Of a stretch of 22,516 bases of DNA, positions 1 to 5,882 are shown in pieces; position 1 is the first letter of the stretch; every line of letters starts with the position of its first letter. The DNA is from a virus: positions 1-22,516 of the IMG/VR virus record IMGVR_UViG_3300012920_005438; one strand, given 5' to 3'. The notes beneath the pieces are model-generated. The model was not told where the DNA came from and did no database searches. It was given only the letters and a program-made list of their open reading frames with translations. A program made the translations under genes and the position numbers.

Positions 1-116
1 ATCTAGATAATATAGAGCCTAATCAACATGTGTATTACTTTTATTTATTACAGTTGGAAAGAGGAATAAAAGACTGGTTAACAATGCAAGAGTTTAAACG
101 AATCGGAAAGGAATAG
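1..116 (+). CDS. 3' end of an unknown protein (cut by window edge)
   Basis: Reading from base 3, 37 sense codons run without a stop to TAG at 114-116; the other two forward frames stop within the first ten bases. The visible tail has an aromatic run (HVYYFYLL) and ends in FKRIGKE. The stop lies just downstream of the GGAAAGGA ribosome site of the next gene, the same tight packing seen through the rest of this arm. The start and the family are outside the window, so no function can be given. Confidence 0.6.
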   Translation, partial: LDNIEPNQHVYYFYLLQLERGIKDWLTMQEFKRIGKE

Positions 117-118
117 CT

Positions 119-322
119 ATGGCTAAGAAAAGATATATAAAGAATGGCGAATTAAACGCATGGGATTACGTATTCTTTGAAGAATACCCAAAAGAATATG
201 GTAAAAGAATTTATATAGATGTTTATTCATTAGCAATTGCTGCTCAAGATGAAATAATAAATAATAAACGATATAAAAACTTTGAAGTTGAATTGTCTGG
301 TGTAAAGAGATGGGAGCATTAA
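119..322 (+). CDS. Small hypothetical protein, 67 aa
   Basis: The 67-residue product is not recognised. It starts with a basic stretch (MAKKRYIKNG), is rich in Tyr and Trp in the first half, and shows no signal peptide, membrane segment or metal-binding cysteines. The start at 119 is supported by GGAAAGGA at 106-113, about five bases upstream. It lies two bases after the partial gene before it, and its stop is one base before the ATG of the deoxyribosyltransferase-like gene, so all three are probably co-transcribed. It is likely an accessory early protein, inferred from position only. Confidence 0.6.
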   Translation: MAKKRYIKNGELNAWDYVFFEEYPKEYGKRIYIDVYSLAIAAQDEIINNKRYKNFEVELSGVKRWEH

Positions 323-323
323 T

Positions 324-749
324 ATGAAAAAGAACTATGTATATCTTTGTGGTGGCATGGAAGGTTATGAGTTAGATGATATGACTAGCTGGAGACGTCA
401 AGCTACAGAGATATTAGGCGAACAAGGTATTCTTACATTAGATCCAACTAGAAGATGGAAACAACATCTTAACTTTACTAATAATAATAATGTTAATCGA
501 GTAGTAAAGATGGATTTACAAGACATATCTAATAGTACAGTTCTATTATGTGATATGCGAGAAAGTCAGCCTGGAAAACGATGGGGTAGCATGGCAGAAA
601 TAGCCCATGCTCACACCAAGAATAAAATAATAATAGTATGGATAGATCCTGGAGATACTCAGCATCCATTCTTAAACTTTTATGCTACAGAAATTCATAA
701 GTCATTATCATGTGCTTGTGATGCTGTAACATACTACTATGGAGAGTAA
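324..749 (+). CDS. Nucleoside 2-deoxyribosyltransferase-like protein
   Basis: The 141-residue protein looks like the small Rossmann-like nucleoside 2-deoxyribosyltransferase/DUF4406 group, which cleaves or exchanges N-glycosidic bonds of deoxynucleosides or nucleotides. The N-terminal strand YVYLCGGM (5-12) followed by SWRRQA (22-27) is the usual nucleotide-binding opening. MDLQDI (63-68) and LLCDM (74-78) supply acidic residues, and WGSMAEIAHA (87-96) matches the GTxxE region, with E92 the likely catalytic Glu. It ends in a strand and an aromatic tail. In a phage it would serve nucleotide salvage or modification, which fits the dCMP deaminase in the same arm. The exact substrate cannot be read from sequence; a nucleotide-sensing role is an alternative. 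Confidence 0.7.
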   Translation: MKKNYVYLCGGMEGYELDDMTSWRRQATEILGEQGILTLDPTRRWKQHLNFTNNNNVNRVVKMDLQDISNSTVLLCDMRESQPGKRWGSMAEIAHAHTKNKIIIVWIDPGDTQHPFLNFYATEIHKSLSCACDAVTYYYGE

Positions 750-750
750 A

Positions 751-954
751 ATGTTTGAAGCATTTGTATTGGCATGTTTAATAGGCACTACACATGTATG
801 TAATACTTTAGAGGATCTTGAAGGTCCATATAAAACCGAAAAAGAATGTGTTAAAAGAGCATATGAAATAGCTTCAGAGCTACCGACTTACTTACCTAAT
901 TACTATGCTTTAAAATATAAATGTAATAAGCAAGAAAGCGAGATACAATTATGA
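751..954 (+). CDS. Small Cys-containing, possibly exported protein
   Basis: The frame opens at 739, but the ATG at 751 is the better start: GGAGAG at 741-746 is at the right distance, and the protein then begins with a short hydrophobic segment (MFEAFVLACLIG). The remaining residues carry three Cys beyond it and a YKTEKECVKRAYEIA segment. This layout (short hydrophobic N terminus, a GPY-T-EC pattern, a Cys near the C terminus) recurs among small marine phage proteins of unknown role, and the cysteines could pair in the periplasm. It begins just after the stop of the deoxyribosyltransferase-like gene and overlaps the next gene by ATGA. Function unknown. Confidence 0.55.
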   Translation: MFEAFVLACLIGTTHVCNTLEDLEGPYKTEKECVKRAYEIASELPTYLPNYYALKYKCNKQESEIQL

Positions 955-1133
955 AAGAAATAACTGGTTACGATATAATAATTCATTGGAATGATGGTAC
1001 TAAAGAAGATCTAGATACTTATGGTCCATATCCCTATAATAAAAGTTTAGATTATTATTTAGACGCAATACAAGAAGAAGTGAATGAACAAGAAGCAATA
1101 GATGAAATGGAAGAAGGCGAAGTTGTTGAATGA
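951..1133 (+). CDS. Small acidic hypothetical protein, 60 aa
   Basis: The 60-residue product has an acidic C-terminal third (NEQEAIDEMEEGEVVE) and a Tyr-rich centre. It has no recognised domain. Its ATG overlaps the TGA of the previous gene in an ATGA junction, a typical translational-coupling arrangement, and its own TGA overlaps the ATG of a tiny downstream reading frame in the same way. Small acidic early phage proteins often inhibit host nucleic-acid-binding enzymes, but nothing in the sequence proves such a role. Confidence 0.5.
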   Translation: MKEITGYDIIIHWNDGTKEDLDTYGPYPYNKSLDYYLDAIQEEVNEQEAIDEMEEGEVVE

Positions 1134-1189
1134 ATTGGTGGTTAGCAATTAGCTTTTTTATATTAATATATTTTTATACAAACTATTAG
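1130..1189 (+). CDS. Possible 19-aa membrane peptide
   Basis: A 19-codon frame begins at the ATG overlapping the TGA of the acidic gene (AATGA at 1129-1133) and ends at TAG 1187-1189. The product is almost purely hydrophobic and aromatic (MNWWLAISFFILIYFYTNY), enough for one membrane helix with a Trp-Trp pair at one end and Tyr residues at the other. Its TAG is part of the TAGAAAGGA ribosome site of the next gene, as is the DNA polymerase stop at 4058. Without this gene the span 1134-1201 would be an unusually long gap for the arm. The short length makes chance possible. Confidence 0.35.
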   Translation: MNWWLAISFFILIYFYTNY

Positions 1190-1201
1190 AAAGGAAATGT
1201 A

Positions 1202-2047
1202 ATGACTTACATGAATACAATAGAAGATTATAGATTCCCTGTAAAGCAAATAGACTTAAGAGCTATATCAGGAATAGATATACCTAAAGACATGGCAAGA
1301 GCAGTTGTAAGAACTGATACTAATCAAGTACTAGGTGTACATAGTGGAAGATATAATCTTATTAAACATGAAGATGTAGTTGATAGAATAATAGATAGTG
1401 TTTCACTAGCTAATATATCTAAAGACTATGATCATACAGTTGTAATGTATGAGAATGGAGCTAAGATGAAAGGCTCTTTTGTTTTCAATGACTTAGTTCA
1501 GAGTGATCCTGAAGTAAACGATATAATAAGGTTTAAAGTAGACTACATGAATTCATATGATGGTTCATGGTCTATAATGATTTCAGCTAAAGGCGAAAGA
1601 CTATTCTGTTTAAATGGCTGTACTTCAGATGAGCCAGTAACATTTGAAAGAAATAAGCATACTAGAGGCTTTAATATAGAACATAGTGCAGATCAAATTA
1701 AAAGAGCACTTGAAGTATTCTTTACTGATAGAGAAAAGTGGGATACATGGAGAAAGACTGCTGTTAATACAGATAATGTAGAAGAGTTATTTAAAGGTAG
1801 CCTTGCTAAAGTTCTTAATAAAACTAATGTAAAGAGACCTTATAATATAACTCAATTAGAAAAGCTTATGACTAATTATCATGCTGAAAGAAATATACTT
1901 GGCAATAATAAATGGGCTGTATATAATGCAGCAACTAATTGGGCTAGTCATACTGATGTAAAAGAAAACGAACATCGAGCTGAAGTAAGAAGAGAAGCAT
2001 CATTACAAAAGATGCTTAGTTCTGCTCAGTGGAAAGAGCTATGTTAA
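1202..2047 (+). CDS. DUF932 family phage/plasmid-like protein
   Basis: The 281-residue protein has the pattern of the DUF932 / TIGR03299 'phage/plasmid-like' family: an N-terminal VLGVHSGRYNLIKHEDV segment (about 43-59), a central YDGSWSIMISAKGERLFCLN block (about 119-138), HTRGFNIEHS, and a C-terminal NKWAVYNAATNWASH block (about 237-251). Length agrees with the family. Its biochemical role is not established; members sit in phage and plasmid DNA metabolism regions, as here, next to a DNA polymerase. The start at 1202 follows TAGAAAGGA (1187-1195). The stop overlaps the start of the zinc-ribbon gene. No catalytic motif is evident. Confidence 0.8.
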   Translation: MTYMNTIEDYRFPVKQIDLRAISGIDIPKDMARAVVRTDTNQVLGVHSGRYNLIKHEDVVDRIIDSVSLANISKDYDHTVVMYENGAKMKGSFVFNDLVQSDPEVNDIIRFKVDYMNSYDGSWSIMISAKGERLFCLNGCTSDEPVTFERNKHTRGFNIEHSADQIKRALEVFFTDREKWDTWRKTAVNTDNVEELFKGSLAKVLNKTNVKRPYNITQLEKLMTNYHAERNILGNNKWAVYNAATNWASHTDVKENEHRAEVRREASLQKMLSSAQWKELC

Positions 2048-2244
2048 GGTATATTAAGTCCTTGATAATTAAGAAAAAATCTAGGGAGATTAAAAACACC
2101 CTTAAGGGAATCGGTACAAGTTTTTTAGGAACACCTATTACAACTTTTACCTGTATTAAATGTAAAAAGAATTACTGCACTGGGGTATTTGATTTTAAGG
2201 AGGACAATCATATATGCCCTAGTTGCAGTGATAGAAAGGAATAA
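2041..2244 (+). CDS. Small zinc-ribbon protein
   Basis: The preferred start is ATG 2041, which overlaps the last codons and stop of the DUF932 gene and has GGAAAGAG just upstream; an in-frame ATG at 2029 is also possible. The product of about 67 residues has a very basic first half (KSLIIKKKSREIKNTLKG) and a Cys4 zinc ribbon in the second half: CIKC followed by a further CTG, then CPSC close to the C terminus. The layout suggests nucleic-acid binding. The stop lies one base before the DNA polymerase ATG, so the two are translated in tandem. No specific family is recognised. Confidence 0.6.
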   Translation: MLRYIKSLIIKKKSREIKNTLKGIGTSFLGTPITTFTCIKCKKNYCTGVFDFKEDNHICPSCSDRKE

Positions 2245-2245
2245 A

Positions 2246-4060
2246 ATGAAATTAGTTTTTGATATAGAAACTGATGGTCTTGATGCAACAAAGATATGGT
2301 GCTTAGTAGCTATCGATCCGATAACTAATACAATCTATAAATATTCTGATTATGACGATAGTCGTATGTCTATTGCTGAGGGTATTAGGTTACTACAGAG
2401 TGCTGAAGCTCTTATTGGTCATAATATAATTGGATATGATATACCAATGATTAAGAAAATACTTAACATTGATTTATTCGATATAAAATTATATGATACA
2501 TGGATAATGAGCCAAGTACTTAATTGGAAACGAAATCATAAGCATGGACTAGGAGGTTGGGGTCAACACCTCAACTATCCTAAGTTTGAATTTGATGATT
2601 GGTCTGCTTATACTGAACCTATGATGGATTACTGTATAAGAGATGTTAAGCTTAATGTTGCAGTATGGAAAGCATTACAAATAGAGTATCAGCAACAGGT
2701 AAATACTAAGCCTATGTTAGCTTTAGGTCTTAGACATGAGCATGATGCAGCTATCTTTGAAGCAAAAGTAAGATCTAAGGGTTGGCTATTTGATTGTGAT
2801 GCAGCCCATAAGCTGCATGAAAATATGACAGATGAGCTTAATGCTATTGAAAGTAGAATACACCCTAAGTTACCTGAAATGACTATCATGGTAGATAAAG
2901 CACCTAAGAAAGCTAAATATACTAAGAAAGGAGCTTTTACTGCTGTAACTAAACGATTGCTTACAGAATATCTTGGTGAAGAGCCTAATGAAGATACATG
3001 GAATCCTAATCAAGAGTTTCAACGTAGTTATAAAACACAGGTTACACTAAAGAATATGGAAGAAGTAAAAGAATATCTATATACTATTGGTTGGAAACCT
3101 GATGATTGGAATTACAAGAAAGTTGGTTATGAATTTCATAAGACAAGTCCAAAGCTTACTACAACTAGTCTTGAATTATTAGGCGATGTAGGTAAAGATA
3201 TCGATAGATATTATACTACTAGATCTAGAAAATCAATATTAGAAGGTTGGATAGAAGCACTTAAAGATAAAAGACTTCATGGTAAAATGTGGACTATAGG
3301 TACACCTACATTCAGAGCTAGACATGAGATAATTGCTAATCTGCCTAGTGTTGAAGCAGCATGGGGTAAAGAAATGCGTTCTTTGTTTATATGTGAAGAA
3401 GGCTATAAGATAGTGGGAGCTGACTCATCTGGTAATCAAATGAGAGCTTTATGTCATTACATAGGTGATGACGACTTTACTAAGGAGGTTACGAGTGGAG
3501 ATATACATAGTTATAATGCTTCTATTCTTGGAAGTAGTCGTGGTGATGCTAAGAGGTGGTTATATGCCTATCTCTTTGGTGGAGGTGGTAAGAAGCTTGG
3601 TACGATTCTTACAGGTAAACCTGATGATAAAGCTGGTAATGAATCTAAAGCAAAGTATCAATCAGCAATTCCAGGATTGGCTAAAGTTAAGGCAAAACTT
3701 GACACCATATTCAATAAGACCTCTAATGGATATGGATCAGCCTTCATTCCAGCTCTTGATGGTCGTAGGGTTTATGTTAATAGTGCTCATCAATCACTAA
3801 ACTATTTATTACAATCAGCAGAAGCAATAACTTGTAAAGCAGCTATAAGTTATGCAATGAAAATGATAAAACAAGAAGAGCTAGATGCTTATCCAGTTAT
3901 ATTCTATCACGATGAAATGGCTTGGGTAGCTCATGTAGCTCATGCAGAAAGAGTAAGGCAAATATGTATAGAAGCCTTTAAAGAAGCACCTAAACAATTC
4001 AATGTAACATGTATGGATGGTGATAGTATCATCGGTGATTGTTACGCAGATGTTCATTAG
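2246..4060 (+). CDS. Family A DNA polymerase with 3'-5' exonuclease
   Basis: The replicative polymerase, 604 residues from the ATG at 2246, chosen because TAGAAAGGA (2232-2240) precedes it and the protein then begins MKLVFDIETDG; an upstream in-frame ATG at 2189 lies inside the zinc-ribbon gene. Exonuclease motifs: FDIE (D6, E8), GHNIIGYD (D65) and YCIRD (D133). Polymerase motifs: A, GADSSGNQMR (D393); B, RGDAKRWLYAYLFGG (R432, K436, Y440, F444); C, YHDE (H555, D556). HQSLNYLLQSAEA matches the T7 segment before motif C. T7 gp5 is about 704 residues, so this enzyme is shorter. No thioredoxin-binding insert can be assigned by eye. It likely works with the primase-helicase and exonuclease downstream. 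Confidence 0.95.
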   Translation: MKLVFDIETDGLDATKIWCLVAIDPITNTIYKYSDYDDSRMSIAEGIRLLQSAEALIGHNIIGYDIPMIKKILNIDLFDIKLYDTWIMSQVLNWKRNHKHGLGGWGQHLNYPKFEFDDWSAYTEPMMDYCIRDVKLNVAVWKALQIEYQQQVNTKPMLALGLRHEHDAAIFEAKVRSKGWLFDCDAAHKLHENMTDELNAIESRIHPKLPEMTIMVDKAPKKAKYTKKGAFTAVTKRLLTEYLGEEPNEDTWNPNQEFQRSYKTQVTLKNMEEVKEYLYTIGWKPDDWNYKKVGYEFHKTSPKLTTTSLELLGDVGKDIDRYYTTRSRKSILEGWIEALKDKRLHGKMWTIGTPTFRARHEIIANLPSVEAAWGKEMRSLFICEEGYKIVGADSSGNQMRALCHYIGDDDFTKEVTSGDIHSYNASILGSSRGDAKRWLYAYLFGGGGKKLGTILTGKPDDKAGNESKAKYQSAIPGLAKVKAKLDTIFNKTSNGYGSAFIPALDGRRVYVNSAHQSLNYLLQSAEAITCKAAISYAMKMIKQEELDAYPVIFYHDEMAWVAHVAHAERVRQICIEAFKEAPKQFNVTCMDGDSIIGDCYADVH

Positions 4061-4072
4061 AAAGGAAAGAAC

Positions 4073-4327
4073 ATGGGAAAAGTAAAAGCATTTATGATGG
4101 AGCAAGAAGAAAAATTTTGGGAAGAAGCACATGAACTTATAGGTGATTGTGAGAATCTTGCTGAATACTTAGATAGAGCTAAGCCATTGATTAAAGAGTA
4201 TGTGTATCATATACCTAAAGATAAGATTAAGGCTGAGCTAATTGATGGCTGGGAAGACTATTGGTCTGACTATGACAAAGAATATTCAATGGCTGATCCT
4301 ATATGGGATGAAAGGTGGACAAAATGA
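4073..4327 (+). CDS. Acidic hypothetical protein, 84 aa
   Basis: The 84-residue product is acidic and Trp-rich (GWEDYWSDYDKEY, PIWDERW), probably helical in its first half. No known domain is recognised. TAGAAAGGA at 4058-4066, which includes the DNA polymerase stop codon, sits seven bases before its ATG. Its TGA overlaps the exonuclease ATG as ATGA (4324-4327). Being sandwiched between polymerase and exonuclease with coupled translation suggests a replication accessory or DNA-mimic role, but this is positional inference. Confidence 0.6.
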   Translation: MGKVKAFMMEQEEKFWEEAHELIGDCENLAEYLDRAKPLIKEYVYHIPKDKIKAELIDGWEDYWSDYDKEYSMADPIWDERWTK

Positions 4328-5028
4328 TAGCAGTCGTAGATGTCGATAGCTGTATATATCAAGCAGCATGGCAAAGAGAAACTATAGAAGATGCTGTAGA
4401 AAATTATAAGTATCTCGTAGAAAAGAATTGGATTGGTCCTGTATGGGCTGATGAAACTATAGTATACTGTGGTGGTAAAGATAACTTTAGATATAGGCTT
4501 TGTCCTAATTATAAAGCTAATCGTAAAGAAGCACCTGCAGATGCTAAATTATTTAAACCATTAATGAAAGAAGTAGTTAAAAGAGGTTTAGCTATACCTT
4601 CTGATGGTATGGAAGCAGATGATATGGTAAGAATAAAATCTGTAGAGCTTACTAAGAAAGGAGTTGAGCATACAGTTGTCCATATCGATAAAGATTTAGA
4701 TTGTATCGTAGGTAATCATTATAATCCTAGACATGCTAAGTTCTATGATATAGATGAAGATCAAGCCGATCTAAATTACTGGACTCAAATACTTAAAGGT
4801 GATCCAACAGATAATCTTCCTGGATTACCTAAAGTAGGTCCAAAGACTGCTGAGAAAATGCTTGATGGTATTCCTCTTGGTAAACGTAAAGCTAGAGTTC
4901 TTGCAGCATATAGAGCTAAGTTCGGTGTTGTAAATTGGAAAGATAAACTTATGGAAACTGCTAATGGTATTCATATCTTAAGACATAAAGATGATTACTT
5001 TAGTATAGAAAGGAAATTAAATGACTAG
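4324..5028 (+). CDS. 5'-3' exonuclease / flap endonuclease (T7 gp6-like)
   Basis: The 234-residue protein belongs to the FEN/5'-3' exonuclease superfamily. Metal-binding acids are visible in VVDVDS (D6, D8), MEADDM (E97, D99, D100) and HIDKDLD (D122, D124). The helix-hairpin-helix DNA-binding region is GDPTDNLPGLPKVGPKTAEK (159-178), and a basic arch segment is RLCPNYKANRK. An in-frame GTG lies at 4315, but ATG 4324 is preferred because AAAGG (4311-4315) lies eight bases before it and it forms an ATGA overlap with the previous stop. It likely removes RNA primers and degrades host DNA to recycle nucleotides, as T7 gp6 does. It overlaps the GIY-YIG gene by eight bases. Confidence 0.9.
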   Translation: MIAVVDVDSCIYQAAWQRETIEDAVENYKYLVEKNWIGPVWADETIVYCGGKDNFRYRLCPNYKANRKEAPADAKLFKPLMKEVVKRGLAIPSDGMEADDMVRIKSVELTKKGVEHTVVHIDKDLDCIVGNHYNPRHAKFYDIDEDQADLNYWTQILKGDPTDNLPGLPKVGPKTAEKMLDGIPLGKRKARVLAAYRAKFGVVNWKDKLMETANGIHILRHKDDYFSIERKLND

Positions 5029-5725
5029 TAATGTAACTGATCATCAACGATACACAGATGTAGCCATAACTGATGTATCTAAAGTTGATAAGAATGGTTG
5101 GGTAGGAATATCTACACTTGAGCATGGTGAAATAAGATGTAAATCTAATTTACGAACTAAGCTAGGCTTAAAGAAAGAATGGTTTGGTAATTTAACTGTA
5201 TGGGTTAATCCTAGTAATGATACTGTATGTGTAGCCTTTGACCAAAAAGCCTATTTGGCAGATGGAGATAATGCAAAACCTAATGGTCAATGGGAGGTAA
5301 ACTTTCATAATAATCCTTATGAAGCAGAAGGTTTTGTTTATATGATTATTGAAAAGAGTACTGGTAAACGATATATAGGTAAAAAGTCTTATTGGAATTA
5401 CAGTAAGGGTAAAAGAGTAAGACAATCTAATTGGAAGACTTATGCTTCAAGTAGCTCAGATATAGCTAGTAAAGTAGCTGAGAATAAATCTGATTATCAA
5501 TTTATTATGCTACATGAAGCACCAGATAAATCTGCATTAAATTATTTAGAAATCTTTTATCAAATAGATTATGCAGTTCTTACATCAATAAATGAAAAGG
5601 GCGAAAAGATATTCTATAATAAGACTATCGGTAGCGAAAAGTGGATGTTAACAGAGAAATTTATAGGAGTATTCAATGAAACCTTTAACGAGGAATCCGT
5701 TTCACAGATACAATATACCACCTAA
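5021..5725 (+). CDS. GIY-YIG endonuclease with extra N-terminal domain
   Basis: The C-terminal half of this 234-residue protein is a GIY-YIG nuclease domain: GFVYMI (104-109), KRYIGKK (116-122), a WKTYASSSSDI segment (138-148), NYLEIFYQ with likely catalytic E177, and FYNK with N200. The first 100 residues form a separate, strand-rich region not recognised (conserved-looking WVGISTLEHGEI and GNLTVWVNPS). ATG 5021 follows TAGAAAGGA (5006-5014) and overlaps the exonuclease stop. T7 has a Holliday-junction resolvase (gp3) in its replication cluster; this enzyme could fill a host-DNA-degrading or branch-cutting role, or be a homing-type nuclease. Position inside the coupled operon favours a core function. 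Confidence 0.75.
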   Translation: MTSNVTDHQRYTDVAITDVSKVDKNGWVGISTLEHGEIRCKSNLRTKLGLKKEWFGNLTVWVNPSNDTVCVAFDQKAYLADGDNAKPNGQWEVNFHNNPYEAEGFVYMIIEKSTGKRYIGKKSYWNYSKGKRVRQSNWKTYASSSSDIASKVAENKSDYQFIMLHEAPDKSALNYLEIFYQIDYAVLTSINEKGEKIFYNKTIGSEKWMLTEKFIGVFNETFNEESVSQIQYTT

Positions 5726-5882
5726 ACAGGTAATACCTAACAAAAGATATGAGCCTGATATAAAAGAGTATGACGAGTTCTTTTATAAAGAACGTCAAGA
5801 TAGAATAAAGAAATCAACTAAAGCACGACAACGTAGAAAGGAAAGTCGCAATGCTAAAGAAGAGAGACTATTCAACGAGTAA
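5676..5882 (+). CDS. Very basic small protein overlapping both neighbours
   Basis: The 68-residue product is Arg/Lys-rich (TKARQRRKESRNAKEERL near the C terminus) and lacks a recognised fold. Its ATG at 5676 is preceded by AGGAG (5664-5668) with suitable spacing. The first 50 bases lie inside the end of the GIY-YIG gene in another frame, and the last 32 bases overlap the primase-helicase start. Both overlaps and the good ribosome site favour a real gene. The charge suggests nucleic-acid binding. Confidence 0.55.
   Translation: MKPLTRNPFHRYNIPPKQVIPNKRYEPDIKEYDEFFYKERQDRIKKSTKARQRRKESRNAKEERLFNE

Noticed and set aside
3465-3800. A 111-codon hydrophobic frame inside the DNA polymerase gene
   Set aside because: It covers conserved motifs A and B of the polymerase in another frame, has no recognisable protein features and no convincing start signal.
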